From NCBI RefSeq assembly GCF_013694245.2, contig NZ_CP059322.2, positions 5,215,001 through 5,279,000 of the forward strand: a DNA stretch of 64,000 nt. The letters are read 5' to 3'. Position 1 is the first letter of the stretch, and every line of letters starts with the position of its first letter. This document shows positions 22,901 through 31,681 of this stretch, in pieces. Below the pieces are notes generated by a model, which did not search any database, was not told the DNA's origin, and saw nothing but the letters and a program-made list of their open reading frames with translations. This DNA is from Micromonospora ferruginea (lineage in GTDB: Bacteria > Actinomycetota > Actinomycetes > Mycobacteriales > Micromonosporaceae). A program made the translations under genes and the position numbers.

Positions 22901-25694
22901 CGGAAGCCGTCCGGGTGTCGTCCGGGGCGGTCGCCGCCTCGGCCGGGTCGCTCGGGCTCTCGGTGGGGGTCACCTCGGCCCGCGCCGGGGCCGGTCCGGC
23001 CGGCGTGCTCGCCGACCCGCCCGAAGCCGGGCCGGTGGGCTCGGCCTCGGCCCCGGCCGCGCCCCGAGCCGCATCCGTGCGCCCGGTCGCCCGGGTCGGC
23101 TCGGCGGACCCGTCCTCGGTCGTCGCGGCGGAGCGGGCCGGAGCGGGCTCGGCGTCGGGCCGCACCCGGTCGCCGGGCGTCTCGGCCTCGGCGGCCTTGG
23201 CGATCGGCTCCGCGTCGACCTGGGCCGGCTCCACGCCGACCGGCTGCTCGGCGTTGGCCGGGAGCACGGTGCTGGTGCCGGTACGGGTCGCCGCCACTTC
23301 CACCTGCGGCGCCTCGGCCTGGCCGAAGAGGCGCGGCAGGGTCGCGCCGTGCGCCTCGCGCAGCTCGTCCAGGCCGATCCGGAACTGGCCGCGCACCTCC
23401 AGCGCGCCGCCGGTCGGGTCGGTGACGCCGATGAACTCCCACGGCACGCCGTGCTCGCCGCAGAGGGCGGTGAACGCCTTCTCGTGCCCGCGCGGCACCG
23501 ACACCAGCACCCGGCCGGCCGACTCGCTGAACAGGAAGACGAACGGCATCGAGCCCTCGGCGAAGTGCTCCGGCAGCGCGATCTGCGCGCCGACGCCACG
23601 ACGCAGGGTGGACTCGACCAGGCTCTGCGCCAGGCCGCCGTCGGAGAGGTCGTGCGCCGAGCTGACGTGCCCGACCCGGGCCGCCTCGGCCAGCAGCTCG
23701 CCGAGCTGCCGCTCCCGGGCCAGGTCGACCTGCGGCGGGATGCCGCCGAGGTGCTCGTGGGTCACCCAGGCCCACTCGGAACCGGACAGCTCGACGTGCG
23801 TCTCGCCCAGCAGGAAGAGCTGGTCGTGGTCGCCGGCCGGCCGCGGCTCGAAGCCCATCGGCACCCGCTGGGCGACGTCGTCGAGCACGCCCAGCACGCC
23901 GACCACCGGGGTGGGGTGGATGGCCGCGGCGCCGGTCTGGTTGTAGAAGCTGACGTTGCCGCCGGTGACCGGGATCCCCAGCTCCAGGCAGCCGTCGGCC
24001 AGGCCGCGAACGGCCTCGGCGAACTGCCACATGACGCCCGGGTCCTCCGGCGAGCCGAAGTTCAGGCAGTTGGTCACCGCGATCGGCTTCGCGCCGGTCA
24101 CGGCCACGTTCCGGTACGCCTCGGCGAGCGCCAGCTTCGTCCCGTGGTACGGGTCGAGGCGGGCGTACCGGCCGTTGCCGTCGACGGAGAGGGCGACGCC
24201 CAGGCCGCTCCGCTCGTCGATCCGGATCACGCCGGAGTCCTCCGGCTGGGCGAGCACGGTGTTGCCCAGCACGTACCGGTCGTACTGCTCGGTCACCCAG
24301 GTCTTGTCGGCCAGGTTCGGCGAGGCGATCATGCGGAGCACGGTCTCCCGGAGCGCGTCCGGGGTGCTCGGCCGGGGCAGCGTCTCGGCCCGGTCGGCCT
24401 GGAGCAGGATCAGGTCGGCCGGCTCCCGCATCGGGCGGGCGTAGACCGGGCCGTCGTCCACCAGCGAGCCCGGGGGCACGTCGACCACGAGCTGGTCGCG
24501 CCAGGTGATGACCAGGCGGCCCGGACGGCCGTCCGGCGAGGGCGCGGTGACCTCGCCGATGGCGGTGGCCCAGACGCCCCACTTCTCGGCGGTCTTGAGC
24601 ACCGCCTCCAGCTTCTCCGGCGTGACGACCAGCAGCATCCGCTCCTGGGACTCGCTGGCCAGGATCTCGTGCGGCTCCATCGAGGGCTCGCGCAGCGGGA
24701 CCCGCTCCAGCCAGACCCGCATGCCGGTGCCGGCGGAGGCGGCGGTCTCGGTCAGCGCGCAGGTCAGGCCGGCACCGCCGAGGTCCTGGATGCCGACGAC
24801 CAGTTCGGCGTCGTACAGCTCCAGGCACGCCTCGATGAGCAGCTTCTCCATGAACGGGTCGCCCACCTGCACGGACGGGCGGCGCTGCTCGCTGCCCTCG
24901 TCGAAGGTGGCGCTGGCCAGCACGGACACGCCGCCGATGCCGTCGCGGCCGGTCTTGGCGCCCATCAGCACCACGACGTTGCCGGGGCCGGTGGCGTCCT
25001 TCTTCTGCAGCCGGTCGACCGGCAGCACGCCGAGGCAGAGCGCGTTGACCAGCGGGTTGCCCTGGTAGCAGGGGTCGAAGACCACCTCGCCGCCGATGTT
25101 GGGCAGGCCGAGGCAGTTGCCGTAGCCGCCGACGCCGGCCACCACGCCGGGCAGCACGCGCGCGGTGTCCGGGTGGTCGGCCGCGCCGAAACGCAGCGGG
25201 TCCATCACGGCCACCGGGCGGGCGCCCATGGCGAGGATGTCGCGGACGATGCCGCCGACGCCGGTCGCCGCGCCCTGGTACGGCTCGACGAAGCTCGGGT
25301 GGTTGTGCGACTCGACCTTGAAGGTCACGGCCAGCTCGTCGGAGACCCGGACCACGCCGGCGTTCTCCCCGATGCCGGCGAGCAGCCGGTCGCTCGGCGG
25401 GGCCTTCTCGCCGAACTGGCGCAGGTGCACCTTGCTCGACTTGTAGGAGCAGTGCTCGCTCCACATGATCGAATACATGGCCAGCTCGGCCTGGGTGGGC
25501 CGGCGGCCGAGGATGTGCCGGATCCGGTCGTACTCGTCGTCGCGGAGGCCCAGCTCGGCGTACGGCTGGAGTTCCTCCGGCGAGCCACCGGCGCGCTGCA
25601 CGGTGTCCACGCCCAGCGCCCAGTCGTCGGTCGGGCCGGTCTGCGGCACCACGCTCTGCGCCTGGCGCAGGGCCGGCTCCGGATGGGTGGTCAT
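22863..25694 (-). CDS. purL: Phosphoribosylformylglycinamidine synthase subunit PurL, with C-terminal extension
   Basis: A 943-residue small-type PurL, the ATP-dependent synthase subunit that works with PurQ and PurS. It shows MWSEHCSYKSSK (catalytic His), FKVESHNHPS, GVGGIVRDILAMGARP, GGNVSFYNQT and SSAHDLSDGGLAQ. The family normally ends shortly after LPRLFG; here about 149 extra residues follow (APQVEVAATRTG... to the end), rich in Ala, Pro, Glu and Thr and probably disordered. The ATG follows AAGGAGACGTC. Confidence 0.95.
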   Translation of the reverse strand: MTTHPEPALRQAQSVVPQTGPTDDWALGVDTVQRAGGSPEELQPYAELGLRDDEYDRIRHILGRRPTQAELAMYSIMWSEHCSYKSSKVHLRQFGEKAPPSDRLLAGIGENAGVVRVSDELAVTFKVESHNHPSFVEPYQGAATGVGGIVRDILAMGARPVAVMDPLRFGAADHPDTARVLPGVVAGVGGYGNCLGLPNIGGEVVFDPCYQGNPLVNALCLGVLPVDRLQKKDATGPGNVVVLMGAKTGRDGIGGVSVLASATFDEGSEQRRPSVQVGDPFMEKLLIEACLELYDAELVVGIQDLGGAGLTCALTETAASAGTGMRVWLERVPLREPSMEPHEILASESQERMLLVVTPEKLEAVLKTAEKWGVWATAIGEVTAPSPDGRPGRLVITWRDQLVVDVPPGSLVDDGPVYARPMREPADLILLQADRAETLPRPSTPDALRETVLRMIASPNLADKTWVTEQYDRYVLGNTVLAQPEDSGVIRIDERSGLGVALSVDGNGRYARLDPYHGTKLALAEAYRNVAVTGAKPIAVTNCLNFGSPEDPGVMWQFAEAVRGLADGCLELGIPVTGGNVSFYNQTGAAAIHPTPVVGVLGVLDDVAQRVPMGFEPRPAGDHDQLFLLGETHVELSGSEWAWVTHEHLGGIPPQVDLARERQLGELLAEAARVGHVSSAHDLSDGGLAQSLVESTLRRGVGAQIALPEHFAEGSMPFVFLFSESAGRVLVSVPRGHEKAFTALCGEHGVPWEFIGVTDPTGGALEVRGQFRIGLDELREAHGATLPRLFGQAEAPQVEVAATRTGTSTVLPANAEQPVGVEPAQVDAEPIAKAAEAETPGDRVRPDAEPAPARSAATTEDGSAEPTRATGRTDAARGAAGAEAEPTGPASGGSASTPAGPAPARAEVTPTESPSDPAEAATAPDDTRTASGEPDQRPAPDQR

Positions 25695-25758
25695 GACGTC
25701 TCCTTGCTGCGCTCGCCGCCGGCGCGGCGGGTGAGCCGACCGATGGTCCCGGCCACGA

Positions 25759-26442
25759 TCACGCCGGCGCTCCCACCAGGTGCTTGAGCACCGAGGTGAA
25801 GAAGCCGAGGCCGTCCAGGGAGGGGCCGGTGAGCGCCTCCACCGCGTGCTCGGGATGCGGCATGATGCCGACGACGTTGCCGGCCTCGTTGGTGATCGCG
25901 GCGATGTCACGCTGCGAACCGTTGGGGTTGCCGCCCAGGTAGCGGGCGACGACGCGACCCTCGCCCTCCAGCCGGTCCAGCGTGGCCGGGTCGGCGACGT
26001 AGCAGCCCTCGCCGTTCTTGACCGGGACGAGCACCTCCTGGCCCGGCTGGAACGCGTTGGTCCAGGCGGTGCCGGTGGCCTCGATCCGCAGGACCTGGTC
26101 GCGGTTGCGGAAGTGCAGGTGCTGGTTGCGGGTGAGCGCCCCGGGCAACAGGTGGGCCTCGCAGAGGATCTGGAAGCCGTTGCAGATGCCCAGCACCGGC
26201 AGGCCGCCGCGGGCGGCCTCGACGACCGTCTCCATCACCGGGGCGAACCGGGCGATGGCGCCGCAGCGCAGGTAGTCGCCGTAGGAGAAACCACCGGGCA
26301 GGACGACGGCGTCCACCCCGTGCAGGTCCGGGTCGCCGTGCCAGAGCCGGACCGGCTCGGCGCCGGCGATGCGCACGGCCCGGGCCGCGTCCCCGTCGTC
26401 GAGCGAGCCGGGGAAGGTCACCACACCGACCCGGGCGGTCAC
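25759..26442 (-). CDS. purQ: Phosphoribosylformylglycinamidine synthase subunit PurQ
   Basis: A 227-residue class I glutamine amidotransferase that supplies ammonia to PurL. The nucleophile elbow GICNGFQ and the C-terminal His/Glu in MPHPEHAVE complete the triad; VVLPGGFSYGDYLR forms the oxyanion strand. Its GTG overlaps the purS stop by 4 bases. The gap to purL is 64 bases. Confidence 0.97.
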   Translation of the reverse strand: MTARVGVVTFPGSLDDGDAARAVRIAGAEPVRLWHGDPDLHGVDAVVLPGGFSYGDYLRCGAIARFAPVMETVVEAARGGLPVLGICNGFQILCEAHLLPGALTRNQHLHFRNRDQVLRIEATGTAWTNAFQPGQEVLVPVKNGEGCYVADPATLDRLEGEGRVVARYLGGNPNGSQRDIAAITNEAGNVVGIMPHPEHAVEALTGPSLDGLGFFTSVLKHLVGAPA

Positions 26443-26699
26443 GACGGCGCGCCCGCGGTCTCGTCGGTGACCACGCGGACGGTGAAGTCCTCGATGACCG
26501 GGTTGGCGAGCAGCTTGTCGGCGATCTCGCGGGCCCGGTCGAGGTCCGGTTCGCCGGTGAACTCGATCTCGATCCGCCTGCCGATCCGGACCGAGGCGAC
26601 GTCACTGACGCCGAGCCGGGGCAGCGCGTTTGCGACGGCCTGGCCCTGCGGATCGAGGATCTCGGGCTTGAGCATGACGTCGACGACGACGCGAGGCAC
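26439..26699 (-). CDS. purS: Phosphoribosylformylglycinamidine synthase subunit PurS
   Basis: An 86-residue PurS, the small bridging subunit of the PurL-Q-S complex. VVVDVMLKPEILDPQGQAV, the LGVSDVASVRIGRRIEIEF strand region and NPVIEDFTV are typical. GTG 26699 follows AGGAG at suitable spacing and gives the normal length. First gene of the purS-purQ-purL(-comB) operon. Confidence 0.95.
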   Translation of the reverse strand: MPRVVVDVMLKPEILDPQGQAVANALPRLGVSDVASVRIGRRIEIEFTGEPDLDRAREIADKLLANPVIEDFTVRVVTDETAGAPS

Positions 26700-27167
26700 T
26701 GGGCACTCCTGACTGTGTACGCAGTTGGGTGCCGGCCCACAAACGGCCGAGCGCAGCCAGCCTACCTGGCAGATACCGTCCCGCCCGCACCGGCCGGTCC
26801 GGTTCGGGCGATCATCCGCGGCGGCTGCGGCGCGTGTCCGTGACCGTTGCGCGTTCGTTGCGGCGTCGATACGTAAACGTTGCGCGCCGAGCCGGCCACC
26901 TATCGCCCGCAACGGGTCTCACCAGGCATTTTGCCCTGTCGGGCGGGGCGGCGCGACCGGTTTCCGACAGCGCCCCGCCACGCCGCGCGGCGCACCTCAC
27001 ATGATCGATGCATCTCGATTGACATCTTGTGACGCGACCCGCCACGCCCGTAGCATGCATCGTCAGACATCGATGTTAGTGATCGACGTCCCCCGCTGGT
27101 TCACCCCGCCCGGCGGGTCCTGATCCACCCGGTGACCCCGGGTGTCCGCGCAGAAGGAGCCCCGACC
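26700..27167. other. Divergent intergenic region between purS and the protease gene
   Basis: 468 bases without a supported gene. It should hold the purS promoter (minus strand) and the protease promoter (plus strand). A perfect 10-base palindrome ACATCGATGT lies at 27067-27076 and GATGCATC at 27007-27014, in a locally less GC-rich stretch. TTGACA at 27019-27024 has no well-spaced -10 partner, so I do not call a promoter. No riboswitch fold is recognised. Confidence 0.4.
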
Positions 27168-27851
27168 ATGCGCCTCCGTTCCCTGCTCGCCGTGCTGACC
27201 ACCACGCTGGCCGGCGTGCTGGCCACCGCAACCGGCGCCGGCGCCGCACCGGCCGGCCCGCAGCCGATCATCGGCGGCGGCACCGTCTCGTCCGCGCCGT
27301 GGGCCGCGGCCGTCTTCAGCAACGGCTCGTTCACCTGCTCCGGCAGCGTGATCGCGTCCCAGTGGGTGCTCACCGCCCGGCACTGCGTCAGCGGCACCAT
27401 GTCGGTACGGGTCGGCAGCGTCTACTACGCCTCGGGCGGGGTCACCCGCACGGTGAGCGCCTCCTACACCCGCAACGACCTGGCCCTGCTCCGGCTCTCC
27501 AGCACGGTCAGCGCCTCCGCCGTGTCGCTGGCCAGCAGCAACCCGCCGGTCGGCTCCACCAACTCGATCTACGGCTGGGGCATGACCTGCTACAGCGGCT
27601 GCGGCGCGTCGCCCCAGCTCAAGACCGCCAACGTCCGGGTGACCAGCACCAGCGCCACCGACGCGTACGGCGGCCAGGCGATCCGGAGCACCCGGGTCAC
27701 CGGCAACGCCTGGCGCGGCGACTCGGGCGGCCCGGAGTTCTACAACGGCCAGCAGGTCGGCGTGGCCTCCACGGCCGACGGGTCCAGCATCCAGAACTAC
27801 GGCAGCGTCGCGTACAACCGGTCCTGGATCACCTCGGTGGCCGGTGTCTGA
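27168..27851 (+). CDS. Secreted trypsin-fold serine protease (S1 family)
   Basis: A 227-residue secreted protease. Signal peptide about 1-26; the mature enzyme probably begins near IIGGGTV (34-40). The triad is His72 (LTARHC), Asp104 (NDLALL) and Ser186 (GDSGGP). Cys57-Cys73 would form the usual His-loop disulfide. The residue at the trypsin Asp189 position is Asn180 and the 191 Cys is Trp182, so cleavage after Lys/Arg is unlikely and the C191-C220 bridge is absent. The ATG follows AGAAGGAG. Monocistronic as far as visible. Confidence 0.9.
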   Translation: MRLRSLLAVLTTTLAGVLATATGAGAAPAGPQPIIGGGTVSSAPWAAAVFSNGSFTCSGSVIASQWVLTARHCVSGTMSVRVGSVYYASGGVTRTVSASYTRNDLALLRLSSTVSASAVSLASSNPPVGSTNSIYGWGMTCYSGCGASPQLKTANVRVTSTSATDAYGGQAIRSTRVTGNAWRGDSGGPEFYNGQQVGVASTADGSSIQNYGSVAYNRSWITSVAGV

Positions 27852-27961
27852 CGCTTTCCACCGGGTGCGGCGCGGATGGGTCGGGAGTCGCCCGGCCGTC
27901 CGCGCCGCGCAGTTTCGCAGCATCCGATCAGCTGCACACGGCACCCGAACCACCTCCGCCG

Positions 27962-28441
27962 GTGACTGACAGCATCGGAACCGTGCTGGTCGTGACGACG
28001 GATCAACTGCCCGGCTACGAGATCCGCCAGATCCTCGGCGAAGTGGTCTCCTCGATGGCGAGGACCCGCAACCCGTACCGCGAGGGGGTCAAGAACCTGC
28101 GCGGTGGCGCCTACGACCCGATGGCGCCGGACAACCTCACCCGGTGGCGTACCGACTCGGTCGCCCGCCTGGGTGAGGAGGCGCAGCGGCTCGGCGCGAA
28201 CGCGGTGATCGGTATGCGCTTCGACAGCCGCGACTGCGGCGAGATGTGGATGGAGATCTGCGCCTACGGCACCGCGGTGATCGTCGCGCCGAAGACGCCC
28301 GACGTGATGCCGCCGGACCAGCCGATGATCGCCGCCGAGACCGCCCACGACCCGGAGATCGCCACCGCCCCCGGCGGCATCGCCGAACCGGCCAGCGCCC
28401 CCAACCTGAGTTCGGCGGCCGAAACCCCCACCGGCCCCTGA
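27962..28441 (+). CDS. YbjQ-family protein with Pro/Ala-rich tail
   Basis: A 159-residue protein whose first 105 residues match the YbjQ/UPF0145 fold (VVTTDQLPGYEIRQILGEVVSS, GGAYDPMAPDNLTRWRTDSVARLGEEA in part, LGANAVIGMRFDS, AYGTAVIV). Members form pentamers; the name heavy-metal-binding is historical and weakly supported. The tail of 45 residues is disordered. The start is either GTG 27962 or GTG 27983. The 3' end converges with purB across repeat R1b. Confidence 0.8.
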   Translation: MTDSIGTVLVVTTDQLPGYEIRQILGEVVSSMARTRNPYREGVKNLRGGAYDPMAPDNLTRWRTDSVARLGEEAQRLGANAVIGMRFDSRDCGEMWMEICAYGTAVIVAPKTPDVMPPDQPMIAAETAHDPEIATAPGGIAEPASAPNLSSAAETPTGP

Positions 28442-28469
28442 CCCCCTCACCCGCCCCGCCGCCCTCGCT

Positions 28470-28530
28470 GTTGATCATGAAGTTAGCGGCACCAATGGAG
28501 ATCGAATATGCCGCCAACTTCATGATCGAC
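28470..28530. repeat. Palindromic repeat R1, copy b
   Basis: Arms GTTGATCATGAAGTTAGCGGC and its partner GCCGCCAACTTCATGATCGAC, with GGAGATCGAA in the loop. On the minus strand purB reads into it and stops at a TAA inside (28483-28485). A C-rich run lies to the left and a G-rich run to the right. Confidence 0.9.
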
Positions 28531-29970
28531 GAAGAAGGGCTCGGGGTCAGAGGATGGGGGTGGGGAGTAGGTGGCGGCCTCGGGGTGGGTTTCCACGATT
28601 CTGGTGATTCTTGCGGTCAACCGGTTGACCTGGTCGTCGGCGGCGCCGGTGAAGGTGTTGCGGTCGGCGACGAGGGCGTCGATCTCGGGGCGGGTCAGGT
28701 TCAGGCGGCCGTCGGCGGCGAGGCGGTCGAACAGGTCGTTCTCGGCCGCGCCCTTCTCCCGCATGGCCAGCGCCACCGCGACCGCGTGCTCCTTGATCAC
28801 CTCGTGCGCCACCTCCCGGCCCACGCCCCGGCGGACGGCGGCGACCAGGATCTTCGTGGTGGCCAGGAACGGCAGGAAGCGCTCCAGCTCCCGGTTGATC
28901 ACCGCCGGGTACGGGCCGAACTCGTCCAGCACGGTGAGGAACGTCTGGAACAGGCCGTCGGCGGCGAAGAACGCGTCCGGCAGCGCCACCCGGCGCACCA
29001 CCGAGCAGGAGACGTCACCCTCGTTCCACTGGTCGCCGGCCAGCTCGCCGACCATCGACAGGTAACCCCGGATGATCACCGCGAAGCCGTTCACCCGCTC
29101 CGAGGACCGGGTGTTCATCTTGTGCGGCATCGCGCTGGACCCGACCTGCCCCGGCTTGAAGCCCTCGGTGACCAGCTCCTGACCGACCATCAGCCGGATC
29201 GTGGTGGCCAGCGACGACGGCGCGGCGGCCACCTGGGCCAGCGCGGAGAGCACGTCGAAGTCCAGCGAACGCGGGTAGACCTGCCCGACGCTGTCCAGCA
29301 CCCGGGCGAACCCCAGGTGCCCGGCCACCCGGCGCTCCAGCTCGGCCACCTTGCCGGCGTCGCCGTCGAAGAGGTCGAGCTGGTCGGCGGCGGTGCCCAC
29401 CGGCCCCTTGATCCCGCGCAGCGGGTAGCGGCCGATCAGGTCCTCCAGCCGCTCGTACGCGATCAGCAGCTCCTCCGCGGCCGACGCGAAGCGCTTGCCC
29501 AGCGTGGTGGCCTGCGCGGCCACGTTGTGCGACCGACCGGTCATCACCAGCGCGGAGTATTCGCCCGCGTGCCAGCCCAGCCGGGCCAGCGTGGCGACCA
29601 CCCGGTCCCGGATCAGCTCCAGCGACGCCCGGACCTGGAGCTGCTCGACGTTCTCGGTCAGGTCGCGGGAGGTCATCCCCTTGTGCACGTGCTCGTGCCC
29701 GGCGAGCGCGCTGAACTCCTCGATCCGGGCCTTCACGTCGTGCCGGGTGACCCGCTCCCGGGCCGCGATCGAGGCCAGGTCGACGTCGTCGACCACCCGC
29801 TCGTACGCCTCGACCACCCCGTCCGGCACCGGCACACCGAGGTCGCGCTGGGCCCGGAGCACGGCCAGCCAGAGTCGGCGCTCCATCCGGACCTTCTCCT
29901 CCGGTGACCAGAGGGCGACCAGCTCGGGCGAGGCGTACCGGTTGGCGAGCACGTTCGGGATCGTCGTCAC
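28483..29970 (-). CDS. purB: Adenylosuccinate lyase with repeat-derived C-terminal tail
   Basis: A 495-residue fumarase-superfamily lyase acting twice in purine synthesis (SAICAR to AICAR, and adenylosuccinate to AMP). The signature loop SSAMPHKMN, GMTSRDLTENVEQ and the TGRSHNVAAQATTLGKRF His region are present. GTG 29970 (VTTIPNVLANRY) matches the usual start. The last 15 residues (VDHEVGGIFDLHWCR) and the TAA are encoded by repeat R1b, after a YSPPPSSDPEP linker that looks non-native. Confidence 0.95.
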   Translation of the reverse strand: MTTIPNVLANRYASPELVALWSPEEKVRMERRLWLAVLRAQRDLGVPVPDGVVEAYERVVDDVDLASIAARERVTRHDVKARIEEFSALAGHEHVHKGMTSRDLTENVEQLQVRASLELIRDRVVATLARLGWHAGEYSALVMTGRSHNVAAQATTLGKRFASAAEELLIAYERLEDLIGRYPLRGIKGPVGTAADQLDLFDGDAGKVAELERRVAGHLGFARVLDSVGQVYPRSLDFDVLSALAQVAAAPSSLATTIRLMVGQELVTEGFKPGQVGSSAMPHKMNTRSSERVNGFAVIIRGYLSMVGELAGDQWNEGDVSCSVVRRVALPDAFFAADGLFQTFLTVLDEFGPYPAVINRELERFLPFLATTKILVAAVRRGVGREVAHEVIKEHAVAVALAMREKGAAENDLFDRLAADGRLNLTRPEIDALVADRNTFTGAADDQVNRLTARITRIVETHPEAATYSPPPSSDPEPFFVDHEVGGIFDLHWCR

Positions 29971-30057
29971 GTACCTCAGTCTTTCATGACGTCCGCGCAC
30001 GCCTCGGCGACGCCGGCGCCCGGTCCGGCCCATGGGAGGGCCGGACCGGGAACACCG

Positions 30058-30804
30058 TCAGCCCAGCCGGATCGCCGGGTCCAGCGCGACCCCGGCCATC
30101 TCCTCGGCCGTCAGCAGGTGCCGGTCGCTGGACGAGTGCGTCTGCACGGTCACCCGGGTGCCGTCGGCCCGCTTGACCATCACGAACCGGCTGACGATCC
30201 GCTCGGGCGCCGATCCGGCCCGGCGCACGCCCTCCACGTCGAAGGCCACCACCTGTTCTCCCCTCGGGCCGGTGAAGGATCGGCACTTGACCATGCCGGG
30301 GGTGCACTCGTCCGGGCCCGCCGTCTGGCCGGGACGTACCCTGCCCACGTAGGCGGCCAGGTATGACCGGACGTCGCCGCGCGCCGCGACACCCACGCCG
30401 AACCAACCGGTCATGGAGATCCACTCGAACCTGCTCACCGCGAACTGCGGGGCGTCGGTGACCGGGCCGTCCCAGGTCCTCATGTCGGTGACCGGCCCGG
30501 CACCCCGCACCCACCGCAGGTCGGGGGCCTCCCGGTCGAGCGCGGCCAGCATCGCCTCGCGTAGCCGCTCCGGCTGGGTCCGGGCGGCGGCGGACGCGGC
30601 CGAGTAGGCGGGCGCCGGGACGTCGGACCCGCTCGGCCGCACGGCCACCCCGACGCCGAGCGCCAGCGCCAGCACCGCGGTCGTCGAGGCGTACGCCCCC
30701 ACGCGCCACCGTCGACGGCCCTCCCGCGCCATCAGGGTGTCCACGTCCACTGCCGTCGGCGGCGCGTCGCCGATCGCCTCGTCGAAGATCTGCCGGTACG
30801 TCAT
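30058..30804 (-). CDS. Single-pass membrane protein, probable anti-sigma partner
   Basis: A 248-residue protein: a cytoplasmic head of about 32 residues (YRQIFDEAIGDAPPTAVDVD), one membrane helix (VGAYASTTAVLALALGVGVAV), and an extracellular domain with two Cys (PDECTPGMVKCRSF) that could form a disulfide. It starts 2 bases after the sigma factor gene. The layout is that of the CU044_5270-like proteins that accompany SigE-type factors in actinobacteria. An anti-sigma role is inferred from the pairing; no zinc-finger anti-sigma motif is seen. Confidence 0.7.
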   Translation of the reverse strand: MTYRQIFDEAIGDAPPTAVDVDTLMAREGRRRWRVGAYASTTAVLALALGVGVAVRPSGSDVPAPAYSAASAAARTQPERLREAMLAALDREAPDLRWVRGAGPVTDMRTWDGPVTDAPQFAVSRFEWISMTGWFGVGVAARGDVRSYLAAYVGRVRPGQTAGPDECTPGMVKCRSFTGPRGEQVVAFDVEGVRRAGSAPERIVSRFVMVKRADGTRVTVQTHSSSDRHLLTAEEMAGVALDPAIRLG

Positions 30805-30806
30805 CT

Positions 30807-31319
30807 CTACCTCCCGCTGTCCAGTGCCGAATGGTGCGAGGCGAGCAGCCGCAGCGTCTCCAGCGCACGGGCGGACTGACTCTTCACGGTCCCGGTGCTG
30901 ACACCCAGAATCTGCGCGGTCTCCTCGACCGACAGGTCGCAGTAGAAGCGGAGCACCACGACCGCCCGCCGTCTCGGCGTGAGCCGGCCCAGCAGCTCCA
31001 GCAGCATCTCCCGCTCACCGACCGCCGGCTCCCCGACCGCCAGGTCCGCCCGGTCCGGCACCTCGCCGGTGCTGCGCTCGCGCCGCCACGGCCGGCGCCG
31101 CTCGTCCAGCCAGGCGTTGGTGAGCATTCCCCGGACGTACGCGTCGAGGTTGTCCGCGCCGAGCGCGCGCCGCCAGTTGCGGTACAGCTTGCTCAGCGTG
31201 ATCGACACCAGGTCGTCCGCCGTGTGCCAGTCCCGGCAGAGCAGGTACGCCGTCCGTCGCAGCGGATCCAGCCGGGTGGACACGTACGCCCGGAACTCGT
31301 CCTCGTCCGCCCTGCTCAC
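30807..31319 (-). CDS. SigE-family ECF RNA polymerase sigma factor
   Basis: A 170-residue ECF sigma factor of the actinobacterial SigE-like group. Region 2 spans FRAYVSTRLDPLRRTAYLLCRDWHTADDLV and region 4 is LTPRRRAVVVLRFYCDLSVEETAQILGVSTGTVKSQ (cited in part), with the DNA-reading helix near VSTGTVKSQSARAL. It starts with GTG. The next gene is a membrane protein that probably controls it. Target promoters cannot be assigned. Confidence 0.92.
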   Translation of the reverse strand: MSRADEDEFRAYVSTRLDPLRRTAYLLCRDWHTADDLVSITLSKLYRNWRRALGADNLDAYVRGMLTNAWLDERRRPWRRERSTGEVPDRADLAVGEPAVGEREMLLELLGRLTPRRRAVVVLRFYCDLSVEETAQILGVSTGTVKSQSARALETLRLLASHHSALDSGR

Positions 31320-31417
31320 CGGCGCTCGCCGTTCCCTCGCGTCATGCCCAGGGGACGTAACCGGGCCCCGGTCGGGTTGCTCGCCTCACGGCGATGTCCC
31401 AGCCATCGTCGGCGCGT

Positions 31418-31663
31418 TCACGGCGCCGGGTGCTCGGCCAGGATGTGGAACAGCGCGTCGGCCGCCTCCGCCTCGGTGGCGTACCGCCGCCACAGCCGGT
31501 ATCGGCCGCGCTCGTAGGGGCCGATCTCCCAGCCGCCGCCAGCGGGCCGGAGGAACCAGAAGTCGGGCGGGACCGGTTGGTACTCGTGCGCGTCCGCCAA
31601 CTGGAAGGCGTCGGGTGACACCCCCGCGGCCAGCAGCGCGGCCCGCAACTCGTACCGGTCCAC
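31418..31663 (-). CDS. Probable immunity protein for the TNT toxin
   Basis: An 81-residue acidic protein (VDRYELRAALLAAGVSPDAFQL, then DFWFLRPAGGGWEIGPYERGRY and ATEAEAADALFHIL). It begins 18 bases after the TNT toxin gene in the same direction. This form, a short protein with a WEIxxYERGR-type strand and an EAEA helix, is one I have seen beside actinobacterial TNT toxins. It is much shorter than the mycobacterial antitoxin IFT. The immunity role is inferred from position. Confidence 0.6.
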   Translation of the reverse strand: MDRYELRAALLAAGVSPDAFQLADAHEYQPVPPDFWFLRPAGGGWEIGPYERGRYRLWRRYATEAEAADALFHILAEHPAP

Positions 31664-31681
31664 GCCCGACCCCCGATCGGC

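Noticed and set aside
22152..25787. A 1211-codon plus-strand open frame opposite comB and purL
   Set aside because: It is antisense to two clear genes, has no ribosome site and the composition of a high-GC shadow frame (Ala/Gly/Arg/His-rich with no domain).
27019..27056. TTGACA / TAGCAT as a promoter of the protease gene
   Set aside because: The gap between the two boxes is 26 bases, too long for a sigma-70 promoter.
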